From JANXQE01 sp035651635 (GTDB lineage Bacteria; Verrucomicrobiota; Verrucomicrobiia; Limisphaerales; UBA8199): 52,004 bases of DNA. The stretch spans positions 1-52,004 of the forward strand of contig DASRFK010000081.1 of NCBI GenBank assembly GCA_035651635.1. Reading direction: 5' to 3'. A program made the translations under genes and the position numbers. Below the pieces are notes generated by a model. The model searched no databases, was not told the origin of the DNA, and saw nothing but the letters and a program-made list of their open reading frames with translations. This document shows, one piece after another, positions 8,360 through 16,908 of this stretch (its first letter is position 1; every line of letters starts with the position of its first letter).

Positions 8360-9100
8360 AAGTACCAGGCGTTCACACTGATCGAACTGCTGGTCGTCAT
8401 CGCGATCATTGCGATCCTGGCTTCGCTATTGCTGCCGACGCTGGTGGGGGCCAAGGAACGGGCCCGGCGGGTGAATTGCAAGAACAGCCAACGTCATTTC
8501 ATCATGGCCGTGCACATGTTCGGCGATGATAACGAACAGCATGTGCCCAGCGGAGCGGCCAATCCGCCTTTTGGCGCGCTGGACGACCACTTGCCGATTA
8601 TCAGCAATGACACCAGCAACGCCATCGTGCAGTATTTGCGAAGTGACCGAATGGTGTACTGCCCGAGCTTCGGCGATTTCTTCCGCGGCTCAGGAGCGGT
8701 ACAGCTGGAGGCATTCGGCTACGGGTACGTGATGGGCTACAACTATCACGGTGGCCATACCAACACGCCCTGGTCGACGGTGCTCGGCAGCACGGCGCAA
8801 TGGGTTTCTCCTCAGCGCCTGACCGACCCGAGCAGCCTCGTTTTGATCTCGGATATGAACGATTGGTCCCGGGCCGATCACCGCAGCTTTGCTCCGCACG
8901 GGAAGAATGGACCTGCCCTGAGCGGGTCAGATGCATCCAATCAAACCACAACCTCGGTCCGTTCGTCAGCCGAGATTGGCGCCGCTGGCGGTAATGTCGG
9001 ATTGCTGGATGGTTCCGTGTCATGGAAGAAAATCCAACAAATGAGCATTTACTGCGGTTCTCAGCAGTGGGGAGATTCGGGGTGCATTGCCATGTGGTGA
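8357..9100 (+). CDS. Type II secretion/type IV pilin-like pseudopilin with prepilin cleavage motif
   Basis: The 247-aa protein begins MKYQAFTLIELLVVIAIIAI, a class-III signal: a short basic leader, the cleavage site before Phe6, Glu at position +5, and a hydrophobic stalk. The residue before the cut is Ala, not the usual Gly. The C-terminal part has GGNVGLLDGSVSW, the H-X9-DG-type end seen in the many pseudopilins of Verrucomicrobiota and Planctomycetota. Processing by PilD-type peptidase and insertion into a pseudopilus or the cell envelope is known for the class; the specific role is unknown. It stands alone, convergent with the DUF1697 gene 30 bp downstream. An ATG at 8306 is possible but would give an overlong leader. 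Confidence 0.85.
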   Translation: MKYQAFTLIELLVVIAIIAILASLLLPTLVGAKERARRVNCKNSQRHFIMAVHMFGDDNEQHVPSGAANPPFGALDDHLPIISNDTSNAIVQYLRSDRMVYCPSFGDFFRGSGAVQLEAFGYGYVMGYNYHGGHTNTPWSTVLGSTAQWVSPQRLTDPSSLVLISDMNDWSRADHRSFAPHGKNGPALSGSDASNQTTTSVRSSAEIGAAGGNVGLLDGSVSWKKIQQMSIYCGSQQWGDSGCIAMW

Positions 9101-9130
9101 AAGACAACCGTCAACTCGGGATGGCGCGCT

Positions 9131-9691
9131 TCACGGTGTCCGGATCCGGGCCAGAAGTTGAGCGACCTTTTCGACGGTATTCCAGGTGCGCGTGGTGATT
9201 TCTTTGCCAAAGCGCTTTTCGAGGAATCGCATCAACTCGGGCGTGCGCGCGTTGCTGGACAGGTCCACGGCGGCGAAAAGCTCGGTCGGTGACACTTGCA
9301 CAATTTCAAAACCTTCTGCCGGGACCCTCGTTGGAAATTTAGCGCCTCGATTGGCCTCCCGGATCAGGAAAGTGACGTGGACTTTCACTTCTGACTTGGG
9401 CCGAGGAAAGGGGTTGGAGGCGACCAGTTGAGCGATTTGGGAAGCGCTGCGCACAAACGCGGCCGCTCGGATTGCGAACTTTTTCTTCAGAGTGTTCTCG
9501 ATCTGCAGTTTCAGGTCAGCCAGGTTCTCATCCGACGTTTCGAACACCACATTTCCACTCGCCAGCACGGGGGTTACCTTCACCAACCCAAGCGTCTCAA
9601 AGGCTTTTTTGAGGTCGCTGCTTTTGACCAGGGCATGACCGCCGACATTGACGCCGCGTAGAAAAGCCACATAGCCAGTTGTACTTGCCAT
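9131..9691 (-). CDS. DUF1697 family protein
   Basis: 186 aa, cytoplasmic, no signal peptide. It has the family's opening block YVAFLRGVNVGGHALVKSSD, followed by LKKAFETLGL and PVLASGNVVFETS, which match the conserved RGxNVGG and QSGNVVF motifs. The length fits the family (about 175-185 aa). No biochemical function is established. It is convergent with the pseudopilin gene and divergent from the beta-helix gene, so probably transcribed alone. Confidence 0.88.
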   Translation of the reverse strand: MASTTGYVAFLRGVNVGGHALVKSSDLKKAFETLGLVKVTPVLASGNVVFETSDENLADLKLQIENTLKKKFAIRAAAFVRSASQIAQLVASNPFPRPKSEVKVHVTFLIREANRGAKFPTRVPAEGFEIVQVSPTELFAAVDLSSNARTPELMRFLEKRFGKEITTRTWNTVEKVAQLLARIRTP

Positions 9692-9774
9692 GATTCAGAT
9701 GAGGGTCGGATTAGTCGTAACGTTCCTGAGTGTGATTGTGCTTAGCGGAGCTTTCCTGTAAAGAATAAGAGTTG

Positions 9775-10902
9775 ATGCGTACCGCCTGCTTCCGGATTTT
9801 TGTGGCTGCCTTTATTGGCCTGGGGCAACCCGGCTTTGGCATCGATCTGCAGCCGGACGGTTACCACGTGTATCCCGGGGACAACATCCAGGAGGCACTG
9901 CAACAAGCGGCACGTAATCCGACCAACAAGGTAGTTAAAGTGCACGCCGGGGAATATCATCCGGCCAGCAAGCGACAGGCGTTGATCTGGTTTAATCGCG
10001 CACACGACGGCATCCGGCTCGAAGCAGTTGGTTCGGTGACTTTGAGCGCGGCCAACCCGGCCTTAAGCAGCGCGGCGGCGCCGGGTTTTCCGGCGGTTGT
10101 GAACCATGTGGTTTATTTTGGAGACGGCATTTCATCCAACACTGTTCTGCGCGGGTTTCGCATTACGGGCGCCAATAACTTTGTCAGTGACAAGTTGACG
10201 CGCCAAATGGAGCCCGACAATTCGGTGCCCAAAAATCTCTTCTTCTATACCGATGGCGGCGGGATTAAAATCTTTGGCCGCTCTTATCCCACGATTCAGA
10301 ACGTGGAGGTAGTCGACAACTTTTCGAGCCCGTGCGGCGCCGGGATTTCCGTGCAACATAAGGGCTACAATCAGCAAATGGTAACGATCGAGAACTGTGT
10401 ATTTCGCCGCAATCGCGCGCAGGTGACCGGCTCAGCGGTCGATCTTCTCGAAGGCAGCGCGGCCCGGCTGGCCAATTGTCTGTTTGTGGAGAACGCCTCA
10501 AATCTTGGAACGGACGTCGTGGCCCAACACTCGGGCGAACTGGCTTTCACCAATTCGGGAGTGTTGACCATTTTTGAGCACTCACGGGCCCTGGTGCAAA
10601 ACTGCACTTTCACGGGGAATCGGAATGCGGTGGATGATATGGGCGGGTCGAGCTCGTACCAGGACTGCATTTTTGCCGACGACCTCCTGGCCACAGGATT
10701 GCCGGGAACGGCGCGTTACGAGTTGGACTTGCCGGCCGGCGGCACGGTCAAAGGGTGCGCGATCCGCGGCGCCATTCGCGATCCGTTGGGCCGTATCTCA
10801 CCGAAAGATAATTTACTGAACGCCCCGGCACCCGCGTTTGATAAGGAGTTTGTTCCGCATGCGCCCGAACTGCTCAAGAAAGGATATCACTCGGTTCCCT
10901 AA
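9775..10902 (+). CDS. Exported right-handed parallel beta-helix protein
   Basis: 375 aa. A signal peptide (CFRIFVAAFIGLGQPGFG) is followed by DGYHVYPGDNIQEALQQAA, the usual opening of pectate-lyase-like beta-helices of the DUF1565 type. Repeating coils contain the Asn-ladder pattern of the fold (for example VQNCTFTGNRNAV, IENCVFRRNRAQ). Such folds are found in polysaccharide lyases, epimerases and surface adhesins; no catalytic set can be assigned by eye. A TTG three bases upstream (9772) is an alternative start; ATG at 9775 is preferred. No operon partner is visible. Confidence 0.75.
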   Translation: MRTACFRIFVAAFIGLGQPGFGIDLQPDGYHVYPGDNIQEALQQAARNPTNKVVKVHAGEYHPASKRQALIWFNRAHDGIRLEAVGSVTLSAANPALSSAAAPGFPAVVNHVVYFGDGISSNTVLRGFRITGANNFVSDKLTRQMEPDNSVPKNLFFYTDGGGIKIFGRSYPTIQNVEVVDNFSSPCGAGISVQHKGYNQQMVTIENCVFRRNRAQVTGSAVDLLEGSAARLANCLFVENASNLGTDVVAQHSGELAFTNSGVLTIFEHSRALVQNCTFTGNRNAVDDMGGSSSYQDCIFADDLLATGLPGTARYELDLPAGGTVKGCAIRGAIRDPLGRISPKDNLLNAPAPAFDKEFVPHAPELLKKGYHSVP

Positions 10903-10932
10903 CGAGTGTGTTTTGATAATGATCTTGGCAGC

Positions 10933-11021
10933 GAGACGCCGCCAACACCCGCCGGCCAGAGGCCCGCGCTACGTAGCGCAGGCGTCCTCGCCTGCGGGTT
11001 CCGGCGGCGTCTCTCCGCCGG
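10933..11021. repeat. Nested palindromic dispersed repeat (GCAGGCGTCCTCGCCTGC type)
   Basis: An outer 11-bp pair, GAGACGCCGCC (10933-10943) and GGCGGCGTCTC (11003-11013), encloses a 14-bp perfect palindrome GCGCTACGTAGCGC (10966-10979). An 8-bp stem hairpin CGCAGGCG-TCCT-CGCCTGCG follows (10977-10996). A further hairpin TCCGGCGG/CCGCCGGA spans 11000-11021. All pairings are seen directly. It lies between two convergent genes and may also stop transcription. Confidence 0.7.
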
Positions 11022-11087
11022 AATGGCGCTGCGGACCCATTTTTAAGACCCTTTAAGACCTAATCTGATGAACTTGGGGCCAAGGGG

Positions 11088-13034
11088 CTACTTGGGTTCA
11101 GTAATGACCAGAAGCCCGTTTGCGGGAATCCCATCCGCAATCGTTTGTTTCCGACCGGAAGGCCAGGCTACCTCGACGGAATCGGCCTTCGCTGCGTCCG
11201 CCAATCCAAAATACAACGGCATTGAGCTTTGGGCCAGGTAACCTGATTTGCCGTCGTTATATCGCAGGTAGGTCGCTGGACCGCAATGCACTCTCACGGT
11301 GGCTCCAAGCCCATCGCGGTTGGAAACGGTTCCAACCAGCTTCACCTTGAGAAAATGGATTTTCTTTTTCTCAGACAGGTTGCTGATCAGCACCATGGGA
11401 TGGTCATTCTGTTCGTTGGTGACGATGTCGAGATCCCCGTCATCATCCAAATCAAAGACGACCGACGAACGGGAGCTGATCGAGCCAATGACGCCGATTT
11501 CGCCTTTCTTATGATACGCCAGCGAATGTTTTTTATCGGCACCGGAAGCATCCAGCGTGAAGTACACTTTCTCGAACCGGTTGTCCTTGCGGGGCTCAAC
11601 CCCTAGGACAAATTCGCTATCGACAAAACGCCGGCCGCCCTCGTTTAACAGCACCGAATTGATGCCGTACCGGAAAGGCCAGCCCATGCCGCCCGTCACG
11701 AACACATCTTCATATCCATCGGCGTTCAGGTCGGCCACACTGATGCCCCAAGGCCAGTAGGTTTCCGCTCCGATTTTGTCCGAGACTTCTTCGAACTTTC
11801 CGTTGCCTTGATTGAGGTAAAAAGCATTTCCAAAAATATTGTTTGAAGCGCCTTGCAAAAACGCGTCGGTCCACTCGACCGAACACCATTCGTCGCTCTT
11901 GCGCTTTTCAAACCCTGGACTGAAATTCAATTTGCCGGCTTTGCTTTGAGTATCGGTCATGTCCGAATGCATGTCGGTAATGAACAGATCCATCAGCCCG
12001 TCATTGTTGAAATCGAAAAACTTAATTCCCATGGCGCCCCAGGGGGTTTTGGGGAAGTAGGTATCGGTTTTCTCAACGAAGCCTTTGCCGGCCTGGTTCT
12101 CGTAGTACTTATCGTCGCCTTGCATGTTTAACACATACAAATCAGGGTAGCCATCCTGGTTTAGGTCATAGAAACACGCGTCCCCGGTCCAGCCCCGGTG
12201 TTGGAGATGCATTTGTTCCGAGACATCCTTGAATTTTCCGCCTCCGAGGTTCTGGTACAGGATGCTCTGCTCACTGCGTTCCGGGAACAGATGGCCGTGA
12301 AAAGCGTCTGAGTATGCCAGATAAAAACCACCGGCACCTTTTTCGTTTTTCGTATAAACCCCAACGTTGGCAACGAATAAATCCAGCAACCCGTCGTTGT
12401 TGAAATCAAAAAAAACCGCTCCGGAAGAATGCCCGACGTAGCCCAGGCCAGATTCTTTGGTGATGTCCTTGAACTTTCCGTGGCCCAGATTTTTAAAGAG
12501 CACGTTGCCCATTTTCACCGTGGTAACGAACAGGTCGGGCAAACCGTCGTTGTCAATGTCGGCAAAGGAGGCGCCGGAGCAAACCTTATCGTCCAGACCA
12601 ACTCCGGCTTGTGCAGTGATATTCTCAAAGCGACCGTGGCCGAGGTTGCGCCAGAGCTGATTGCCGCCTAACTGGTTTACGAAGTAAATATCCAGCAAAC
12701 CATCTCCGTCCACATCGGCCACCGCAACCGCGGAGCCATGGTCGTAGTGGGCGGGCTTCCAGTTCTTGGCGGCATCGTCGACAACATGATGCTCGAAAGT
12801 GATGCCGCTTTCTTTGAAGCGGTCAGTGAACTGGAAGTCGTGAAAGACTTTCCACTCCTTGGCTTCGGTGGCCTGGCGGCGTCCTGCTTCCTGAAGGAAT
12901 TGCAAGGTGTTTGCGTTGAGTTTGAGCGGGTCAATAATCTGCATCGCCGTGTTGGTGTCGGCTAACGATGAAACGCTGCAGAGGCCGGCGGTCAATGCGG
13001 CCGCCATTGCCCAACGAGAATAGTCATGAATCAT
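11088..13034 (-). CDS. Exported FG-GAP/VCBS repeat protein with ASPIC/UnbV domain (CRTAC1-like)
   Basis: 648 aa. A signal peptide (WAMAAALTAGLCSVSSLAD) is followed by many Ca-binding-like FG-GAP repeats such as VADVDGDGLLDIYFVNQLG and FADIDNDGLPDLFVTTV, which build a beta-propeller. A C-terminal ASPIC/UnbV domain (about residues 575-645) contains GLGATVRVHCGPATYLRYND and VEVAWPSGRKQTI. The family resembles human CRTAC1 and integrin-alpha propellers and is thought to act in the envelope or outside the cell; the ligand is unknown. AGGA six bases before the ATG supports the start. It follows the 1276-aa relative by 15 bp, so the two are probably co-transcribed. Confidence 0.85.
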   Translation of the reverse strand: MIHDYSRWAMAAALTAGLCSVSSLADTNTAMQIIDPLKLNANTLQFLQEAGRRQATEAKEWKVFHDFQFTDRFKESGITFEHHVVDDAAKNWKPAHYDHGSAVAVADVDGDGLLDIYFVNQLGGNQLWRNLGHGRFENITAQAGVGLDDKVCSGASFADIDNDGLPDLFVTTVKMGNVLFKNLGHGKFKDITKESGLGYVGHSSGAVFFDFNNDGLLDLFVANVGVYTKNEKGAGGFYLAYSDAFHGHLFPERSEQSILYQNLGGGKFKDVSEQMHLQHRGWTGDACFYDLNQDGYPDLYVLNMQGDDKYYENQAGKGFVEKTDTYFPKTPWGAMGIKFFDFNNDGLMDLFITDMHSDMTDTQSKAGKLNFSPGFEKRKSDEWCSVEWTDAFLQGASNNIFGNAFYLNQGNGKFEEVSDKIGAETYWPWGISVADLNADGYEDVFVTGGMGWPFRYGINSVLLNEGGRRFVDSEFVLGVEPRKDNRFEKVYFTLDASGADKKHSLAYHKKGEIGVIGSISSRSSVVFDLDDDGDLDIVTNEQNDHPMVLISNLSEKKKIHFLKVKLVGTVSNRDGLGATVRVHCGPATYLRYNDGKSGYLAQSSMPLYFGLADAAKADSVEVAWPSGRKQTIADGIPANGLLVITEPK

Positions 13035-13049
13035 AATCGGTCCTGGTGG

Positions 13050-16000
13050 CTAGCGTATAACACTTAAGCTTCCGTCCCAATCCAATTCTATCTCTTTTGC
13101 GCCGTGAGGGATGCTGTGGGTGGCGGTCTTTCCCCCCGGCCACCGTACCCAGACCTGATTCGGTTGCTCGGGTGTAGCGAGCACCTGCACGGGACTATCC
13201 TGGGACCAATAGCCCGAGCCGGCGTGAATTTCCCGAACGGGCCCTGATCGTTGGCCGAAGATTAGCCGTAACTGCGCCCCGATGCCTGAGAGGTTGCCGC
13301 CCCGCCCTTTCAACCGAATCCGCAGCCCGGGCATGGCCCGTTCATTGTGGAAAAGCCTGGTCTCGTTCCCATTTTGCGTCACTGCCAAGTCCACACGGCC
13401 GTCGCCGTCGTAGTCGCAGACCGCAGCGCCTCGCTGTTCTCCGTACACCTTTACCCCCGATTCCTGGCCTGGCATCGGCTTAAGTTTTCCGGCGCCGATG
13501 CCGCGCAGCCAAAGGCCCCGGCCCGCGTCCAGACGTGTGCCGTCGGAATTTACGGCGAAGAAGTTTTGACTTAGGAAGAGGTCTTCCATGCCATCGCCAT
13601 CGGCGTCGGCCACGCAAATAGCCCACGCGGGAGCAAACTGGGCTTCCGGTGGAAGCAATTGACCCTCGAACTGTTTGCCGCGGCGCAAGAAAACGGTCGA
13701 AGCCAAAGTTGTGGCGCGGAGTTGTTTGGTTTTTGGCCATTTGTCCCCGAGGATGTTCGTCACATTGGCCGAGGCAAAAGCGGCGTAGGACGGAAACGCT
13801 GCCAGGAGGAATGGCAACCCGGCCGACTCCGCCCCCAAATTGCGTCGAGGCACAATTCCAAGCTCCGGGTCATCCTGGGCCTCCAGAAGGTCAACCGACG
13901 GCGTGTCATTCCAAGTGCCAAAGAACAGGCGGGCCGGATGCGACGGCGAGGCGCGATACTGGCTATTGAGCCCCCAGTTAGCCGCGATAATCGCCAGTTG
14001 TCCATTGCCTTCAAGATCGCCCGTGGTCACGCCGGACCACCAGCCAAGTTGGTCGGCCAAACCCAACTCGGACGTGATTTCGTGCAAGCGGCCGCCGTCG
14101 TTCTTGTACACGCGGACCGGTCCCCATTCACAAGCTAGAATGAGTTCAGGGAACCCATCTCCGTCCAGATCGCTCCACACGGCGCCACTGACCAGCCCTG
14201 CTTGCTCGACCGCTTTGGTATTTTCCACGTCCAGCTCCCATTGCGACCCGCTAAATGTGTAGATTCCCGACGGGCCTGCTTGGGGGTATTTTCCTGGCAA
14301 AACGCGGCCGCCGACGAATAGGCTTACGCGCCCGTCGCCGGCCAACTCGCCCAGGGCCAGCGGTCCCACGCTCCCGGGTTGTCCAGGGATTCCCGGCTGG
14401 CGTTGGACCTGGCCTTTACGGAAATCGTATCGCAGCACGGACTCTCCATTTGTTTGTCCATCCTCATAATTAGAGGAACCGACCAGCAGCTCATTCACTC
14501 CCGGTTCAAGCGTCCATCCCAGCACCGTGGTTTGGTCACGCTCGGTTGGGATATTCCAGGCCTCGTTCGTAACCAACTCGAAGCCTTTGCCAGCCTCGTT
14601 GTGATAAACCGCTAACTTGCCACCTTTGCCGCTCCCAATAATCAGCTCCTCACGACCGTCCCCGTCCAGATCGCACCACGCCAGCCCTGGACCAAGCTGG
14701 CTCAGGCGACGGGGCAAGAGCGGTTGGCGCGCAAAATCATCGAAACCCTCCTCGTGATGCCGATGGCCCAGCAAACTGCTTACATCGCGAAAGAGAGGCG
14801 CCGGTTCGGCCGGTGATGGATTCGCGCTGCCCGTGGCTCCGGCCTCGTCAATTTCGTATACATAATTGGGCAGGCAATTGGGCACTCGGGTGTGGGTTCC
14901 GGCCCGCCAGGTTATCTCGATGGTAAGGTTCGTCGCTCCGCCTGCCGCAAAGACGCGCATCGAGTCGTCGCCCGATACGTACCGGCCACCGCTCATCATC
15001 TCCTGGGACTGGGTGACTGGGCCGCCGAGGACTTTTATCTTGGCGCCAATGCCGCGGGTGTTCGGCGCTTTGCCCTTAAGGCGAACTCCAATGCGGGGCG
15101 CAATGGTGTCGTTGCGATACAAGAGCGCCTGGCCATTCAGGCAATTGACCACCACATCCAGATCCCCATCATTGTCCAGGTCGCCGAGCGCAGTGCCGTT
15201 GGCGATTTGCGTGGAATCGAAACCCCAATCGTGGCCTTTCTCCTCGAAAGTGAGGTTTTGCTGGTTGCGAAAGGCCAGATTGGGTGTTCGTAGTTGCGGA
15301 AAGAGCTTCACGGTCTGGCGCGACGCTTCGAGTGGCAGCGTGCCCATTTTTTTAATGCGTTCTCGCGTGTCCACGTCATCGACATTGTAAAAGAAGCCGT
15401 TGCTGATCAGAATGTCTTCCCATCCGTCCAGGTCGACATCGAGGAAAACGCAGCTCCAGGTCCACTCAGAACTCGAGATACCGGCGTAATTGGCAATCTC
15501 CGCGTAGGTGCCGTCACCACGACTGAGAAATAAGGTATTCCTCCGCATTTGAAATTGAGTATCGAGATCACCGGGCAGGATGGGTTGTGGGGGCATATTG
15601 CCCATCTGGGTCAGGGCAAGTTGGTGTTTGCGGCTGAGCATGTCGACCACCAGGAAATCGTCGTAGCCATCGCGGTTGAGGTCTGCGAAATCGCAATTCA
15701 TGGAAAAAAAGCTCGTCGAGCGCCAGGCCAGGTGGGGCAAGGCGCGGAAGTGGCCGTGGCCGTCATTGATCCAGCAGCGGTCCGGGGTAAATGCGTCGCT
15801 GCAGACGTAAATATCGGGATAGCCGTCACCGTTGAGATCCCGAAAAGCCACCGATAAACTCTGATCCCGGGGGACCTCGGTTAGCTTCTTTCCATTTTCA
15901 TCCACGAATGCTTCGCCGAGCCACGGCAGGGGCGTGAATTTGCCCTTCCCGTCATTCAGGTAGAGCACGTCGGGCTCGCCTAACTCAAACATCATGTCGC

Positions 16001-16880
16001 CGACAAATTTGATGCGTTGAGCGTACCGGCCGCGAATTTGCGGTTTGCCGTTCACATAGGCAAAAGACAGTTCGCCTCCATTGCGGATGATCGAGGTGAC
16101 TCCGTAGTTGGCTACGTATAAATCGAGCGTTCCGTTCCCGTCGATGTCCGCCAGAGCCATGGAAGTGCTGCCCAGCTTGGATTCGAGTCCCGCCGCCACC
16201 GTCACGTTCGTAAAGTGGCCGTTGCCTTCGTTCAGGAAAAGGGCGTTTGGGCCACCCATGGAAGTGACCAACAAGTCCAGCCAACCGTCGCCATTGACGT
16301 CGGCAAAGACCGCGCCGGTGGAGGTTTGGCCTGGGCACGCCACACCGGCTTCGGCGGTGACTTCTTTGAATCGCCAGTTGCCAAGATTTTTGAATAACTT
16401 GTTTTTCCCGCCAAGGTCACACAGATAAATGTCACACAGGCCATCGCCATCGTAGTCTCCCAGGGCGAGGCCCGAGCCGTTCATCAGGTTCAGATTGGTG
16501 ATCGCGCGCTCGATGGGCAGCGAATTCGTGAAACTGAGGCCCGTTTGCGCGGAAGTCATCAGGGTAAAACCCGTCTTGCCGGTGGATGGGACCGGCAACG
16601 GAGCCATCCGGACCCAACCATTGGATTGCCAGTCCAACGCGAAACTCAAGGCGGTGTGCAGGGCTAGCGTTGCTGTCAAAACCCACCGAAAAACCCGAGA
16701 GTTAGAAACTGAGCCTGCTTTCGCAACGAGAGTGTGCTTGCGCCGCTGAGCCGCAGGCGATTGAAGGAAACGAGGGTGTTGGTCGTCTGGGCGCACGCGG
16801 GTCTTTACTGGTTCCGACAATACGGACCACCGATTCGCTTTCGCAAGCCTATTTCCTGGCAACTGATCCCCAAAGGTCAC
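13050..16880 (-). CDS. Large exported FG-GAP/VCBS protein with two ASPIC/UnbV domains
   Basis: Up to 1276 aa. The architecture is a doubled CRTAC1 unit. One FG-GAP propeller (for example LALGDYDGDGLCDIYLCDLG) is followed by an ASPIC/UnbV domain (about residues 595-670, RGIGAKIKVLGG). A second FG-GAP block (LAWCDLDGDGREELIIGSG) ends in a second ASPIC/UnbV (about 1185-1265, LSGIGAQLRLIFG). The start is uncertain. The open frame reaches 16880, but its first ~25 codons are encoded by a dispersed repeat (16809-16855). The probable signal segment is FRWVLTATLALHTALSFA around residues 64-82, so translation likely begins between about 16800 and 16690, perhaps at a non-ATG codon. It lies between the RCC1 gene upstream and its single-unit relative 15 bp downstream. 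Confidence 0.82.
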   Translation of the reverse strand: MTFGDQLPGNRLAKANRWSVLSEPVKTRVRPDDQHPRFLQSPAAQRRKHTLVAKAGSVSNSRVFRWVLTATLALHTALSFALDWQSNGWVRMAPLPVPSTGKTGFTLMTSAQTGLSFTNSLPIERAITNLNLMNGSGLALGDYDGDGLCDIYLCDLGGKNKLFKNLGNWRFKEVTAEAGVACPGQTSTGAVFADVNGDGWLDLLVTSMGGPNALFLNEGNGHFTNVTVAAGLESKLGSTSMALADIDGNGTLDLYVANYGVTSIIRNGGELSFAYVNGKPQIRGRYAQRIKFVGDMMFELGEPDVLYLNDGKGKFTPLPWLGEAFVDENGKKLTEVPRDQSLSVAFRDLNGDGYPDIYVCSDAFTPDRCWINDGHGHFRALPHLAWRSTSFFSMNCDFADLNRDGYDDFLVVDMLSRKHQLALTQMGNMPPQPILPGDLDTQFQMRRNTLFLSRGDGTYAEIANYAGISSSEWTWSCVFLDVDLDGWEDILISNGFFYNVDDVDTRERIKKMGTLPLEASRQTVKLFPQLRTPNLAFRNQQNLTFEEKGHDWGFDSTQIANGTALGDLDNDGDLDVVVNCLNGQALLYRNDTIAPRIGVRLKGKAPNTRGIGAKIKVLGGPVTQSQEMMSGGRYVSGDDSMRVFAAGGATNLTIEITWRAGTHTRVPNCLPNYVYEIDEAGATGSANPSPAEPAPLFRDVSSLLGHRHHEEGFDDFARQPLLPRRLSQLGPGLAWCDLDGDGREELIIGSGKGGKLAVYHNEAGKGFELVTNEAWNIPTERDQTTVLGWTLEPGVNELLVGSSNYEDGQTNGESVLRYDFRKGQVQRQPGIPGQPGSVGPLALGELAGDGRVSLFVGGRVLPGKYPQAGPSGIYTFSGSQWELDVENTKAVEQAGLVSGAVWSDLDGDGFPELILACEWGPVRVYKNDGGRLHEITSELGLADQLGWWSGVTTGDLEGNGQLAIIAANWGLNSQYRASPSHPARLFFGTWNDTPSVDLLEAQDDPELGIVPRRNLGAESAGLPFLLAAFPSYAAFASANVTNILGDKWPKTKQLRATTLASTVFLRRGKQFEGQLLPPEAQFAPAWAICVADADGDGMEDLFLSQNFFAVNSDGTRLDAGRGLWLRGIGAGKLKPMPGQESGVKVYGEQRGAAVCDYDGDGRVDLAVTQNGNETRLFHNERAMPGLRIRLKGRGGNLSGIGAQLRLIFGQRSGPVREIHAGSGYWSQDSPVQVLATPEQPNQVWVRWPGGKTATHSIPHGAKEIELDWDGSLSVIR
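16809..16855. repeat. 47-bp dispersed repeat, copy 1
   Basis: It shares 40 of 47 positions, without gaps, with 20852-20898. Both begin TGGTTCCGACAATACGG and end CGCAAGCCTATTTC. It lies in the 5' region of the 1276-aa FG-GAP gene, between it and the RCC1 gene, and is read in frame by the upstream extension of that gene. Confidence 0.7.
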
Positions 16881-16908
16881 CTGATCGCGTACAGGAGTTC
16901 ATTAATGA

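Noticed and set aside
10838..11056. 72-aa frame after the beta-helix gene
   Set aside because: Its second half (AQASSPAGSGGVSPP) is the translation of the nested palindromic repeat; its first half overlaps the beta-helix gene.
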